From Bacillus smithii (GTDB lineage Bacteria; Bacillota; Bacilli; Bacillales; DSM-4216), in assembly GCF_001050115.1 (NCBI RefSeq), contig NZ_CP012024.1, positions 1,716,001 to 1,780,000 of the forward strand: a stretch of 64,000 bases of DNA, written 5' to 3'. This document shows, piece by piece, positions 54,831-64,000 of this stretch. Below the pieces are notes generated by a model that was not told the DNA's origin, did not search any database, and saw only the letters and a program-made list of their open reading frames with translations. The first letter of the stretch is position 1; each line of letters begins with the position of its first letter. A program made the position numbers and the translations under genes.

Positions 54831-56375
54831 CTATTTCACCTCGACAGCTTCTCGTTCTACCACCATTTCTCCATTTAATGTCCATGTTTTGGCTTCCGTG
54901 ATTTTTACTTTGACAATTTGGCCAATGGCGGATTTTGGTCCTTTGAAATTGACCAATTTATTTCTCCGAGTATAACCGGCCAAAACGTCAGGGTTGTTTT
55001 TGCTTTCCCCTTCCACCAACACTTCTACAATTTTTCCTTCATATTTTTTCATCGCTTTGGCGGAAAGTTCATTCACAAGTTCATTTAATCGCTGCAAGCG
55101 TTCTTTCTTTACTTCCATCGGGACATTGTCTTTCATCTTAGCTGCCGGGGTTCCTTCCCGAGGTGAGTAAATAAAAGTGTAAGCAGACTCAAATCCTACT
55201 TCTCGGACAAGGGACAACGTTTCTTCAAACTGCTCTTCTGTTTCGTTCGGAAAACCGACAATAATATCTGTTGTCAACGCCACATCCGGGATCGCTTTTT
55301 TGATTTTGCGGACAAGTTCCAAATATTGTTCACGGGTATATTTTCTAGCCATTATCTTTAAGATTTCGCTGGATCCGGATTGAACTGGCAAATGGATATG
55401 TTCCATTAAGTTTCCTTTTTTCGCGAGCACTTCAATTAAATGGTCGTCAAAGTCGCGCGGATGGCTAGTGGTAAAGCGAATTCGTGGAATATCAATTTTG
55501 CGCAAATCATCCATTAAATCGCCAAGTCCATATTCCATATCGGTAAAATCTTTTCCGTAGGCATTTACATTTTGACCGAGCAACGTGATTTCTTTGTATC
55601 CTTGTGCCGCCAGTTGGCGTACTTCTTGAATGATATCTTCCGGTCGACGGCTGCGTTCTTTTCCGCGCGTATAAGGAACAATACAATAAGTACAGAATTT
55701 ATCGCATCCGTACATAATGTTTACCCATGCTTTAATTTTTCCTTGACGAACTTTCGGAAGATTTTCAACGACATCTCCTTCTTTCGACCACACTTCGACA
55801 ACCATTTCTTTTGCCATATAGGCTTCATTCAAAATATGAGGGAGACGGTGAATATTATGAGTTCCAAATACCATATCCACATACTGGTATTGCTTAAGCA
55901 ATTTATTGACTACCGATTCTTCCTGGGACATGCAACCGCATACTCCCAATAGCAGGTCAGGCTTTTCCATTTTCAACGGTTTTAAATGGCCAATTTCTCC
56001 AAATACTTTGTTTTCCGCATTTTCGCGGATGGCGCAAGTATTTAAAAGAATCACATTGGCATCTTCCGGTTGATCTGTCGGTTCATAGCCCAATTGCATT
56101 AAAATACCTGCCATTACTTCCGTATCATGCTCGTTCATTTGGCAGCCGTAAGTACGAATATAGAATTTCCGGCCTTTTCCCATTCCTAAAAATTCTTCCG
56201 GTATGCTGAAATCTTCGTGGTATTTGACTGCTTCTTTTCCTCGGCGTTTGGCATCTTTCATGGAAGGCGGCATAAAGACCCGCTGAAAATATTTGCTGTA
56301 ATCCTTTTCGGATTTTTTGTCCGAAGGATCAACCGTTTTCACTTGTTGACTTTGCAAACGTTGTTCTTCGTTCAT
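54831..56375 (-). CDS. miaB: tRNA methylthiotransferase MiaB
   Basis: 514 residues from ATG 56375 (GGAGG 6 bases upstream). N-terminal MTTase domain [17 protein letters not shown] and CGCMSQEE, radical-SAM C-x3-C-x2-[16 protein letters not shown], and a C-terminal TRAM domain ([10 protein letters not shown] ... VKITEAKTW). Two [4Fe-4S] clusters are expected. It converts i6A37 (made by MiaA) to ms2i6A. Confidence 0.97.
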   Translation of the reverse strand: MNEEQRLQSQQVKTVDPSDKKSEKDYSKYFQRVFMPPSMKDAKRRGKEAVKYHEDFSIPEEFLGMGKGRKFYIRTYGCQMNEHDTEVMAGILMQLGYEPTDQPEDANVILLNTCAIRENAENKVFGEIGHLKPLKMEKPDLLLGVCGCMSQEESVVNKLLKQYQYVDMVFGTHNIHRLPHILNEAYMAKEMVVEVWSKEGDVVENLPKVRQGKIKAWVNIMYGCDKFCTYCIVPYTRGKERSRRPEDIIQEVRQLAAQGYKEITLLGQNVNAYGKDFTDMEYGLGDLMDDLRKIDIPRIRFTTSHPRDFDDHLIEVLAKKGNLMEHIHLPVQSGSSEILKIMARKYTREQYLELVRKIKKAIPDVALTTDIIVGFPNETEEQFEETLSLVREVGFESAYTFIYSPREGTPAAKMKDNVPMEVKKERLQRLNELVNELSAKAMKKYEGKIVEVLVEGESKNNPDVLAGYTRRNKLVNFKGPKSAIGQIVKVKITEAKTWTLNGEMVVEREAVEVK

Positions 56376-56524
56376 GAAAATCCTCCATTCAGTTTTTAAG
56401 TTCCCTATTTTTTCATTATATAGGCTCTTTGTCATGCAGTTCAACTAAATCTACACATTCTCTTAGTATAAGGGGTTTTAGCCAATTAAACAATAGTAAA
56501 TGCCTAAAGAGACAGAAGACACAA

Positions 56525-56562
56525 AAACAGCACTCCTCCCTTTTAGGAAGAAGTGCTGTTTT
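56525..56562 (-). terminator. korB terminator
   Basis: AAAACAGCACTTCTTCC pairs imperfectly with GGGAGGAGTGCTGTTTT (minus-strand reading), followed by TTGTG. It lies just after korB. Confidence 0.8.
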
Positions 56563-56573
56563 GTCTCATTCTC

Positions 56574-57440
56574 TTACATAAATTCTTCTACCAACTCATT
56601 GAAAAGTTCATCTGATAAACGCAGATCTTGTTGAATTAAAGGTTGTTCTGCGTATCCATGAATTTGTTCTTGATAAGAAGGCTGTTCAGTATTTTGATAA
56701 ATCAATCCCGTCACTAACCCGTTATGCTCCATTAACGTATTCATAGCCAAGGCGCGATTGGATGGATCATAATTTTCCACATCGCTTAATTTGAATAAAT
56801 TTTCCTTAAACCAATCATACGTATTGATTTTATTGTACGTCACGCATGGACTAAAGACGTTGATAAAGGCGAAACCTTTATGCTTTATGCCCGCTTCGAT
56901 TAAAGCAGTCAATTCCTTAATATCGGAAGAAAATCCTTGAGCCACAAATGTCGCGCCTGATGTTAACGCGAGTTCCATCGGAGATAAAGCTGGTTCAATC
57001 GATCCATCCGGTGTTGATTTTGTGACAAAGCCGGCTGATGAACGCGGAGATGTCTGTCCTTTCGTCAAACCGTAAATTTGGTTGTCCATCACGATATACG
57101 TAATGTCAATGTTGCGGCGAATCGCGTGGATCGTATGAGCCAATCCAATCGCAAACCCGTCGCCGTCACCACCTGCAGCAATAACCGTTAGGTCTTTATT
57201 CGCCATTTTCACGCCTTGTGCAATTGGCAACGCCCTACCGTGAGTACCGTGTAGTCCGTAAGAATGAATATAACCGGATATCCGTCCAGAACAACCAATA
57301 CCTGAAATCACTGCCAGCTGATCAGGCTCCAATCCAACATTCGCAGCTGCACGCTGAATAGCGGCTTGAACTGAGAAGTCTCCGCATCCCGGGCACCAGT
57401 TAGGTTTCACATCATTCCGAAAATCTTTAAATGTGGCCAT
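56574..57440 (-). CDS. korB: 2-oxoacid:ferredoxin oxidoreductase, beta subunit
   Basis: 288 residues from ATG 57440 (GGGAG upstream). KPNWCPGCGDFSVQAAIQRA at the start, GIGCSGRISGYIHSYGLHGTHGRALPIAQG and the thiamine-diphosphate motif GGDGDGFAIGLAHTIHA with DNQIYGLTKGQ. With KorA it oxidises 2-oxoglutarate or another 2-oxo acid to the acyl-CoA, reducing ferredoxin. Overlapped by and co-transcribed with korA (24-base gap). Confidence 0.95.
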   Translation of the reverse strand: MATFKDFRNDVKPNWCPGCGDFSVQAAIQRAAANVGLEPDQLAVISGIGCSGRISGYIHSYGLHGTHGRALPIAQGVKMANKDLTVIAAGGDGDGFAIGLAHTIHAIRRNIDITYIVMDNQIYGLTKGQTSPRSSAGFVTKSTPDGSIEPALSPMELALTSGATFVAQGFSSDIKELTALIEAGIKHKGFAFINVFSPCVTYNKINTYDWFKENLFKLSDVENYDPSNRALAMNTLMEHNGLVTGLIYQNTEQPSYQEQIHGYAEQPLIQQDLRLSDELFNELVEEFM

Positions 57441-57463
57441 TTCACACAACTCCCTTGTACTGT

Positions 57464-59221
57464 TTAAATTTCCTGTGGTTGAAATAATTGTTTGCACTCT
57501 GTATAAACTTCGCTTGGTAAGAACGGATTTCCATCGTACTTTAAGACATTGACAATCTTTTCCCCGTAGCCCACATTCATTTTAATGATTTTTGCCAACT
57601 GGCCTGTAGCGTTGTGCTCTACGACCGCTACTTTTTTCGCTGACTTGATCAACGGCAATAGTTCTTCGCTTGGGAACGGATGAATAAGTCTTATATGAGC
57701 ATGATTCACTTTCAATCCTTCTTTTTCTAAGCGTCCTATTGCTTCTTCAATGGCTCCGCGTGTCGAGTTGAAGCCAATTAGCAATAAATCTGCTTCTTCA
57801 TGAGGGCAATTTTTGTAAACAGGCGTATTAAAATGGACATGCTGGATTTTCCGCATGCGTTTATCCATTTGCTGTTTACGATTCAATGGCTTTTCTGAAG
57901 GCTTCCCTGTTTCGTCATGTTCCACTCCCGTTACATGGTGGATGCCGTTTTTCATTCCTGGTATCACTCTTGGTGAAATGCCATCTTCCGTTACTTCATA
58001 GCGTTTAAAATACCCTTTTTGAGGAAGTTCCGGCAACTCTTCTTGCAGAGGAATCAATTTTCCGCGGCGAATTTCCACTTTTGAATAATCGAGCGGTTCT
58101 ACTGTTTGTTTTCCTAACGACAATTGCAGATCAGAAAGCACAATAACAGGACATTGATATTCTTCCGCAAGGTTGAAAGCTTCAGCCGTGTCATAGAACG
58201 CTTCTTCCACCGTGCTAGGAGCGATGACGATTTTAGGTATTTCACCGTGGTTTCCATACAGCATCGCCAATAGATCCGATTGTTCTTGTTTCGTCGGCAA
58301 GCCTGTGGAAGGACCTCCACGCTGAGTATCAATGATCACGATCGGCGTTTCTGTCATGCCCGCTAACCCGATCGATTCCATCATTAATGAAAGACCGGGC
58401 CCCGCCGAAGCAGTCAATGCTCGGATTCCGCCGTAGCCGGCCCCTATGGCCATTGTGGCTGCAGCAATTTCGTCCTCCGTTTGGATCACGGTTCCACCAA
58501 CAAGCGGCAATTTTTTAATTAAATACTCCATAATTTCAGATGCAGGAGTGATAGGGTAAGCCGCCATAAATCGTGCTCCCCCCGCAAGCGCTCCGAGCGC
58601 AATTGCATCGTTTCCAATCATAAACATCCGTTTTTTTCCATCAGCCGGGGCAAGTTCAAGATGGCTGATCTGCCCTTCTGTCTCAGACAGCATAAATTGA
58701 TACCCTTGCCGTATGGCTTCCATGTTTTTCTGTACGACGGCTTCTCCCTTTTTGCCGAAAATTTCTTTCACTACTTCGTGAAATACTTCAACGTCAATAT
58801 TTAAAATAGCGCAAGTCGCTCCAACCGCCACCATGTTTTTCATAAGAGAAGTTCCAAGATTTGTTGCCAATTCCGTAAACGGAACAGAATAAAGAACCGC
58901 TTTTGTATCTTCCGGTTTCTTCGGTTCAAACTTAGAATCGGCGATGATCACGCCATGATCGTTCAGTTCTTTATAGTTAACATCGATTGTTTCTTGGTCA
59001 AAAGCCACTAAAATATCCAAATCATCGGCGACAGAATTGACTTTTGTCGAACTAACCCGTATTTTATTATTCGTGTGTCCACCTTTGATTCGTGAAGAAA
59101 AGTGGCGATATCCATAGAGATAATAACCTAGCCGATTTAAAGCAATGGAGAAAATTTCTCCAGTACTCTCAATTCCTTCACCTTGCTGCCCTCCAACTTT
59201 CCATGAAAGCTGCTCTATCAT
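57464..59221 (-). CDS. korA: 2-oxoacid:ferredoxin oxidoreductase, alpha subunit (gamma-alpha fusion)
   Basis: 585 residues. The N-terminal gamma domain begins KVGGQQGEGIESTGEIFSIAL (about 1-190) and is fused to the alpha pyrimidine-type domain from about 200 (NDAIALGALAGGARFMAAYP ITPASEIMEYL, ETPIVIIDTQRGGPSTGLPT), ending with a transketolase-C-like domain. Gamma-alpha fusion is typical of the Bacillus enzyme. First gene of korAB. Confidence 0.95.
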   Translation of the reverse strand: MIEQLSWKVGGQQGEGIESTGEIFSIALNRLGYYLYGYRHFSSRIKGGHTNNKIRVSSTKVNSVADDLDILVAFDQETIDVNYKELNDHGVIIADSKFEPKKPEDTKAVLYSVPFTELATNLGTSLMKNMVAVGATCAILNIDVEVFHEVVKEIFGKKGEAVVQKNMEAIRQGYQFMLSETEGQISHLELAPADGKKRMFMIGNDAIALGALAGGARFMAAYPITPASEIMEYLIKKLPLVGGTVIQTEDEIAAATMAIGAGYGGIRALTASAGPGLSLMMESIGLAGMTETPIVIIDTQRGGPSTGLPTKQEQSDLLAMLYGNHGEIPKIVIAPSTVEEAFYDTAEAFNLAEEYQCPVIVLSDLQLSLGKQTVEPLDYSKVEIRRGKLIPLQEELPELPQKGYFKRYEVTEDGISPRVIPGMKNGIHHVTGVEHDETGKPSEKPLNRKQQMDKRMRKIQHVHFNTPVYKNCPHEEADLLLIGFNSTRGAIEEAIGRLEKEGLKVNHAHIRLIHPFPSEELLPLIKSAKKVAVVEHNATGQLAKIIKMNVGYGEKIVNVLKYDGNPFLPSEVYTECKQLFQPQEI

Positions 59222-59378
59222 AAAATTACACCCCTTTATACGTTCACAATAAATTGCATTTACTTCTTACTAGTTTATCATTTTTTCAGTTCATTTCCTA
59301 TTAATCCTGTTTCGAATAGAAAAAAATTAAAAGAAACCCTCCTTTTTCTGAACTACTCTCTTCTTTCATCAACACTCG

Positions 59379-60299
59379 TCACTGGGGAAAACGGCTGACA
59401 AAATTGTCAAACAAAAAATTTTTCACTTGTCGTGCAGAATAGTATTTTAACAGAGACTCTATAAGAATTTCGTAGTCTTTGTACCGAGACAAACGAGGAA
59501 TCGTTTTTTCTGTTCCGTCAAAATCCGAGCCAAACCCTAAATGATGTTCCCCACCTAATGAACAGATATGATCAATGTGGCGAATGACATCGGAAATTTG
59601 AGTTTGACCGTTTTCCTTTACAAATTCCGGGACAAATGTGATGCCAATCACTCCGTTTTTTTGGATTAAAGCTTTGATTTGATCATCTTTTAAATTTCGA
59701 GGATGCTTGCAAATTCGGTAACAATTGGAATGGGACGCGATTGGATACTCAGCCAACTCGATCGTATCCCAAAATGCTTTTTCAGAAAGATGGGAAACAT
59801 CTGTCCATATTTTTAGTTTATTTAATTCTTTGATCATCGACTGACCAAAATATGTTAAACCTCCCCCGCGCTTTTCCAAAGCGCCATCGGCTGCCGCATT
59901 CGCATAATTCCATGTTAGACCAACAGACCGTAATCCTAATCGATAAAGCGCGCGCAACTTCACCAAATTTTCTTCAATTGATTCGCATCCTTCCAGCGTT
60001 AAAACAGCTCCCATCTCGTTTTCTTTCAAATTGTCAATATCATGTTTAGACCGTACCAGCTTTATATGAGGATTAGGCTTCAGAATTTTTTCATAAAATA
60101 AATCCACCATTTCGAGTGCTGTATCAAAACGATTATGCGACTTCACCCTGGGAGACAAAAAAATCGCAAAACATTGAATTTTGGCGCCCGTATCTACAAG
60201 CTGTTGATAGGTTATATGCAGATCGTCCCCATTTTGAAAATCTTTTGTTCCGTCATTCTGAAGTTGATACAATACATCACAATGAGCATCAAAAATCAT
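59379..60299 (-). CDS. membrane-dipeptidase family (renal dipeptidase-like) hydrolase
   Basis: 306 residues from ATG 60299 (AAGGTGG 8 bases upstream). Zinc-site motif IFDAHCDVLYQ (H-x-D), VLTLEGCESI (bridging Glu), SHSN and GFGSDFDGTE are the PF01244 residues. It hydrolyses dipeptides in the cytoplasm, probably; no signal peptide is seen. It is between spoVS and korA, a common Bacillus neighbour order. Confidence 0.92.
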   Translation of the reverse strand: MIFDAHCDVLYQLQNDGTKDFQNGDDLHITYQQLVDTGAKIQCFAIFLSPRVKSHNRFDTALEMVDLFYEKILKPNPHIKLVRSKHDIDNLKENEMGAVLTLEGCESIEENLVKLRALYRLGLRSVGLTWNYANAAADGALEKRGGGLTYFGQSMIKELNKLKIWTDVSHLSEKAFWDTIELAEYPIASHSNCYRICKHPRNLKDDQIKALIQKNGVIGITFVPEFVKENGQTQISDVIRHIDHICSLGGEHHLGFGSDFDGTEKTIPRLSRYKDYEILIESLLKYYSARQVKNFLFDNFVSRFPQ

Positions 60300-60502
60300 T
60301 TTGAAAACCACCTTTTCGTAATGTCACAAACATAAAAAACCCCTTCAACGAACGGAACTATGTAGATGAGGATGATTTATTTCATTGTAAAATGATCGGG
60401 ATAATATGTCAAAAAGATTTTTATTTTTGTAACATTCCGTTTCCAATGAATCTTTTAGAAACTTTCGGAGCCGCCTACTGGGTTTGCCTTTAAAAAAGAA
60501 AT

Positions 60503-60533
60503 AGCTGTTTTTCGATTTCTTCGAAAAACAGCT
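60503..60533 (-). terminator. spoVS terminator
   Basis: AGCTGTTTTTCGA-N5-TCGAAAAACAGCT, a perfect 13-bp stem immediately downstream of the spoVS stop. Confidence 0.85.
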
Positions 60534-60540
60534 TGTAAGA

Positions 60541-60801
60541 TTACCGTGGTTCGACTATTAACTTTATCGCCGTTCTTTCTTCTCCCTCAATTTGAATATC
60601 CGTAAACGCAGGGATGCAAATTAGATCAACACCGCTTGGGGCGACAAACCCGCGCGCAATGGCAACCGCTTTCACCGCTTGATTCAGAGCACCGGCCCCA
60701 ATTGCTTGTATTTCTGCCGCGCCCCTCTCACGAAGAACACCGGCAAGTGCTCCAGCTACAGAATTCGGATTAGATTTTGCTGAAACTTTTAATATTTCCA
60801 T
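60541..60801 (-). CDS. spoVS: stage V sporulation protein S (Alba-like)
   Basis: 86 residues from ATG 60801 (AAGGGGGAACAAG upstream). MEILKVSAKSNPNSVAGALA and GAGALNQAVKAVAIARGFVA are diagnostic; the protein has an Alba-like fold and is nearly invariant among Bacillus. SpoVS affects septation and progression to stage V. Monocistronic with its own terminator, between ymdB and the dipeptidase gene. Confidence 0.97.
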   Translation of the reverse strand: MEILKVSAKSNPNSVAGALAGVLRERGAAEIQAIGAGALNQAVKAVAIARGFVAPSGVDLICIPAFTDIQIEGEERTAIKLIVEPR

Positions 60802-60983
60802 TTCTTGTTCCCCCTTGTCATTTCCCAATACCGAATGTCCATTCGAGTGAACATGTTTGGTATAAATGATTCCACTGCTACTATATTCTGAAATTTCACT
60901 GAATATTCCGGCTTGGTCGCAAAAAAGGGGGAACGAACCTAGCGATTTGCATAGTCTAGCTGCTCATAGAATGAACATAAACC

Positions 60984-61784
60984 TTATTCGGATAAAAAAG
61001 GAGAGTCCTCATTCACGAGAATACGGTCAATTTTTTTCGCCAGCCCTGTTTTATCATGAATATCAATGATACAAGCGCTTAAAAGTTTGCGGCCGTTCTT
61101 AGGGACGTCAAAACGAACAGGAAGGCCGGTGAGAAATTTTTTGACAACAGCATCTCGATCCATTCCTAATATCGCATCGTAAGGGCCTGTCATGCCAACA
61201 TCCGTTAAATAAGCGGTTCCATTTGGCAAAATACGGTTGTCTGCTGTTTGAATATGAGTATGAGTCCCAATGACTGCTGAAACTTTCCCATCGAGATACC
61301 AGCCCATCGCTTGCTTTTCACTCGTCGCTTCTGCATGAAAATCAACAAAGACGATCGGAGTCCGTTCTCTAGCTTTCTTAATAAGGGAATTCGCTGCCTG
61401 AAACGGGTCATCCAAAGCAGGCATAAACGTTCGGCCTTGAAGACTGATCACAGCCACTTCAAAACCATTGGCTTTTACAAATATCATTCCTTTTCCTGGT
61501 GTTCCGTTCGGAAAGTTGGCGGGACGGACCAATTGTTTAGCATCATCGATAAATTGAAAAATCTCTTTGTTATCCCAAGTATGGTTTCCAAGGGTGATCG
61601 CATGGGCCCCGAGGTTTAAAAAACCTCTGTATATTTTTTCGGTAATCCCCCTGCCGCCTGCTGCGTTTTCTCCGTTGATAATGATGACATCAGGACGGTA
61701 TTTATCTTTTAATTTCGGCAGATATTCTGAAACCATATCTCTTCCTGGTGATCCGACGACGTCGCCGATAAAAAGTAGCTTCAT
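60984..61784 (-). CDS. ymdB: YmdB calcineurin-like phosphodiesterase
   Basis: 266 residues, the family length. GDVVGSPGRDMV, NGENAAGGRGITE, LGNHTWDNKEIF, DFHAEATSEK and GTHTHIQTADNRI are the metal-binding blocks. YmdB hydrolyses 2',3'-cyclic nucleotides and affects biofilm and motility decisions and nanotube formation in B. subtilis. It follows rny as in B. subtilis. Confidence 0.95.
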   Translation of the reverse strand: MKLLFIGDVVGSPGRDMVSEYLPKLKDKYRPDVIIINGENAAGGRGITEKIYRGFLNLGAHAITLGNHTWDNKEIFQFIDDAKQLVRPANFPNGTPGKGMIFVKANGFEVAVISLQGRTFMPALDDPFQAANSLIKKARERTPIVFVDFHAEATSEKQAMGWYLDGKVSAVIGTHTHIQTADNRILPNGTAYLTDVGMTGPYDAILGMDRDAVVKKFLTGLPVRFDVPKNGRKLLSACIIDIHDKTGLAKKIDRILVNEDSPFLSE

Positions 61785-61932
61785 ATGTATTTCCTTTCTA
61801 TTTTGTAATTTTGCTCAATGAAGAAAGATATAGCAGTTCTTAGGATAATGGCATCATTTAATCGTTGGCATTAGCTTTATTCAATGAAACACTTTGAATG
61901 AAGCCTTTTTGGCAAGGACTGTTACTCTAAAT

Positions 61933-61960
61933 AAAGCGGTGTGAAATCTCACACCGCTTT
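61933..61960 (-). terminator. rny terminator
   Basis: AAAGCGGTGTGA-N4-TCACACCGCTTT perfect 12-bp stem at the rny stop codon, followed on the minus strand by ATTTAGAG. Confidence 0.8.
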
Positions 61961-63519
61961 TACTTCGCATATTCTACAGCCCTTGTTTCACGAATGACTG
62001 TGATTTTAATGTGACCAGGATAATCTAACTCTTCCTCAATCTGTTTGCGAATGTCTCTTGCCAGCCGATGTGCTTCTAAGTCATCGACTTGTTCAGGTTT
62101 CACCATGATTCGTATTTCGCGTCCCGCTTGAATGGCGTATGATTTTTCCACGCCTTCGTGAGATTCGGAAATCTCTTCTAATTTTTCGAGACGGCGGATA
62201 TAGTTTTCAAGCGTCTCGCTTCGAGCTCCTGGTCTGGCCGCGGATAACGCATCAGCCGCCGCCACCAATACGGAAATCACAGATGTTGGTTCCGTATCTC
62301 CGTGGTGGGAAGCAATGCTGTTGATCACTACTGGATGTTCTTTGTACTTGGTTGCAAGTTCTACTCCAATCTCAACATGGCTTCCTTCTACCTCATGGTC
62401 CACCGCTTTTCCGATATCATGAAGAAGTCCTGCACGGCGGGCTAAAGTTTCATCTTCACCCAATTCCGCTGCCAACAGGCCGGCAAGATAGGCCACCTCT
62501 TTGGAATGATTCAGAACGTTTTGGCCGTAGCTCGTCCGGAATTTTAAACGTCCCAAAATTTTAATTAAATCAGGGTGAAGTCCGTGAACCCCCACTTCAA
62601 AAGTCGTTTGTTCGCCAACTTCGCGAATATATTCGTCCACTTCTCGTCTTGATTTTTCCACCATCTCTTCGATTCTTGCCGGATGGATTCTTCCATCCTG
62701 CACCAGCTTTTCAAGAGCGATTCGCGCAGTTTCACGGCGAATGGGGTCAAAACCAGACAAGATTACCGCTTCCGGTGTATCATCAATGATGAGGTCTATC
62801 CCCGTTAGTGTTTCGAGTGTCCGGATATTACGTCCTTCCCGTCCAATAATGCGTCCTTTCATTTCATCGTTTGGAAGGTTGACAACAGAAACGGTTGTTT
62901 CAGCCACATGCTCAGCGGCACACCGTTGAATGGCCAGCGACAGAATTTCTTTCGCCTTTTTGTCAGCCTCTTCTTTCACGCGAATTTCATGCTCTTTTAT
63001 CATAAGAGCCGTCTCGTGGGACAATTCATTTTCAACGCGTTCCAAAATAATGGAACGGGCTTCTTCGCGAGTGAGACCCGAGATACGCTCCAGTTCGGCT
63101 TTCTGCGTTCGCACCATCTCGTCCACTTTGCTTTCCATCTCTTCAATATGTTGTTGTCTTTCAGCTAGAGAATCTTCCTTCTTTTCCAGCATCGACTCCC
63201 GATTATCCAAGAGTTCATCTTTGCGGTCAAGGTTCTCTTCTTTTTGCAATAAACGATTTTCTTGTTTCTGCAATTCGTTTCTTCGTTCACGAATTTCTCG
63301 TTCCGCTTCTGTACGAAGCTTATGAATTTCATCCTTTGCTTCCAGCAGGGATTCTTTTTTCACCGATTCCGCCTCGCGCTTTGCGTCTTCAATGATTTGA
63401 TCCGCAATACTCTTTGCCCCTGCGATTTTATGCTCAGCAATGGATTTTCGAACAAAATAGCCAACAACTACACCGACGATTAGGCCAAGCAAAATGGAGA
63501 TGATTATAATGGATGTCAT
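61960..63519 (-). CDS. rny: ribonuclease Y
   Basis: 519 residues. One N-terminal transmembrane helix (about 3-24), a long coiled coil (about 30-200), the KH domain [19 protein letters not shown] and HD domain [12 protein letters not shown] ... [10 protein letters not shown]. RNase Y is the membrane-bound endonuclease starting mRNA decay in Bacillus; YmcA, also in this window, is one of its regulators. GGAGG precedes the ATG. Confidence 0.98.
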   Translation of the reverse strand: MTSIIIISILLGLIVGVVVGYFVRKSIAEHKIAGAKSIADQIIEDAKREAESVKKESLLEAKDEIHKLRTEAEREIRERRNELQKQENRLLQKEENLDRKDELLDNRESMLEKKEDSLAERQQHIEEMESKVDEMVRTQKAELERISGLTREEARSIILERVENELSHETALMIKEHEIRVKEEADKKAKEILSLAIQRCAAEHVAETTVSVVNLPNDEMKGRIIGREGRNIRTLETLTGIDLIIDDTPEAVILSGFDPIRRETARIALEKLVQDGRIHPARIEEMVEKSRREVDEYIREVGEQTTFEVGVHGLHPDLIKILGRLKFRTSYGQNVLNHSKEVAYLAGLLAAELGEDETLARRAGLLHDIGKAVDHEVEGSHVEIGVELATKYKEHPVVINSIASHHGDTEPTSVISVLVAAADALSAARPGARSETLENYIRRLEKLEEISESHEGVEKSYAIQAGREIRIMVKPEQVDDLEAHRLARDIRKQIEEELDYPGHIKITVIRETRAVEYAK

Positions 63520-63864
63520 TGTTTCACCTCCTCTTGCTATGAACTTGTATCATGCTTCTAACATGTCGGCTTGTACATTGTTTCCCTATCAATATACAGC
63601 GCGCTAGGCTTGCCAATTTTAGTGTGAAAAAATGTAAAATATACATATTAATTTTAAGGCTGGAAAAAATCATTGTCAAGCTTTTGTCAAATACAGCGTT
63701 GGTTATAAACGAGAAAGGGAGCGACCCTGCAGGATGAAAATTCATGAAACTTTGTGTTGAATCGCATCCGATCGAGCAAAACCGTCCAAAGTGACAAGGA
63801 ACGGATGTAATCCGCAACATACATTAAGCGAGCTCGTTTGCCAAACAAGCCTCTAATAAAATAC
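63520..63864. other. gap upstream of rny
   Basis: About 345 bases with only unsupported frames. It should hold the rny promoter; no operator or repeat is seen. Confidence 0.35.
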
Positions 63865-64000
63865 CTAAGAATAAAACCATTTAGTGAATCGCTCGCTGTC
63901 TTGCGGTACAGCACCCCCAAAGCCAACCTGTGCTACAGCAAAGCACCCTCCAATCATCACCCATAAAAAAATACCCGTCCAAAACTTGTAAATTTCAAAC
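63865..64000 (-). CDS. possible 3' end of an unidentified gene entering from the right edge
   Basis: A frame open to the window edge encodes FEIYKFWTGIFLWVMIGGC then FAVAQVGFGGAVPQDSERF and stops at TAG 63865. It contains a hydrophobic stretch. It may be the tail of a membrane or exported protein. With only 45 codons visible this is weak. Confidence 0.25.
   Translation of the reverse strand, partial: FEIYKFWTGIFLWVMIGGCFAVAQVGFGGAVPQDSERFTKWFYS

Noticed and set aside
60802-60960. Sigma-H promoter for spoVS
   Set aside because: AGTGGAATC and GAAT elements are present but the spacing does not fit the consensus.

Overview
The window is a chromosomal segment of a low-to-moderate GC Gram-positive endospore former of the Bacillaceae. 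Read from high to low coordinates it follows the Bacillus subtilis order rny-ymdB-spoVS-(dipeptidase)-korA-korB-miaB-ymcA-cotE-mutS-mutL ... miaA-hfq-spoVK-hflX-ynbB-glnR-glnA ... lexA/yneA-yneB-ynzC-tkt-sirA-yneF ... ccdA. Sporulation genes (cotE, cotD, spoVS, spoVK, sirA), GlnR/GlnA and LexA with CGAAC-N4-GTTTG boxes fix the lineage. The GC-rich ISLre2 copies and several IS families that are common in Geobacillus, Parageobacillus and Caldibacillus suggest a thermophilic or thermotolerant relative; that is inference, and no species is claimed.

Layout. 1-3.5 kb: 5' part of ccdA, then a divergent LysR regulator/MFS exporter pair and csaA, which separate ccdA from yneF. 3.8-9.3 kb: yneF, sirA, tkt, ynzC, yneB, yneA and divergent lexA, with three SOS boxes between yneA and lexA; yneB looks frameshifted at its second codon. 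9.4-11.4 kb: frameshifted ISL3 element beside an intact but orphaned TPP riboswitch, and a chemoreceptor tail fragment. 11.5-13 kb: luciferase-like flavin monooxygenase with an ArsR-type regulator. 13.0-26.4 kb: two identical 1709-bp ISLre2 copies in direct orientation bracket about 10 kb holding cotD, an alkA/adaA-adaB DNA alkylation repair locus, a zinc-ribbon protein, DUF2332, a secreted metallo-beta-lactamase-fold protein with a DUF3006 partner, and a fluoride riboswitch with two crcB genes. 26.4-31.5 kb: decayed GNAT gene, XRE regulator/membrane protein pair, IS110-family element, IS256-family element. 31.6-39.4 kb: conserved core glnA to miaA, with an 83-bp copy of an internal hflX segment just upstream of hflX. 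39.5-47.7 kb: TnpB-only IS605-type element, phosphatase remnant, IS1182/IS5-like element, isochorismatase-like hydrolase, an esterase split by a second IS256 element with a clean 8-bp duplication, small membrane protein, L,D-transpeptidase. 48.1-64 kb: conserved core mutL to rny; an ORF-less group IIC intron sits directly behind the ymcA terminator.

Functional themes: SOS control of division (LexA, YneA), DNA repair (MutS, MutL, AlkA, AdaA, AdaB), RNA metabolism (RNase Y, Hfq, MiaA, MiaB, YmcA), nitrogen control (GlnR, GlnA) and sporulation. Mobile DNA is diverse: ISL3, ISLre2 (two), IS110, IS256 (two), TnpB-only IS605, an IS1182/IS5-like element and a group IIC intron, each in an intergenic gap or a dispensable gene rather than in a conserved core gene. 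The most interesting leads are the RNA parts of the mobile elements (candidate IS110 bridge RNA, TnpB omega RNA, ORF-less intron), the co-varying perfect palindromes of the IS256 pair, the orphan TPP riboswitch and the hflX fragment duplication.
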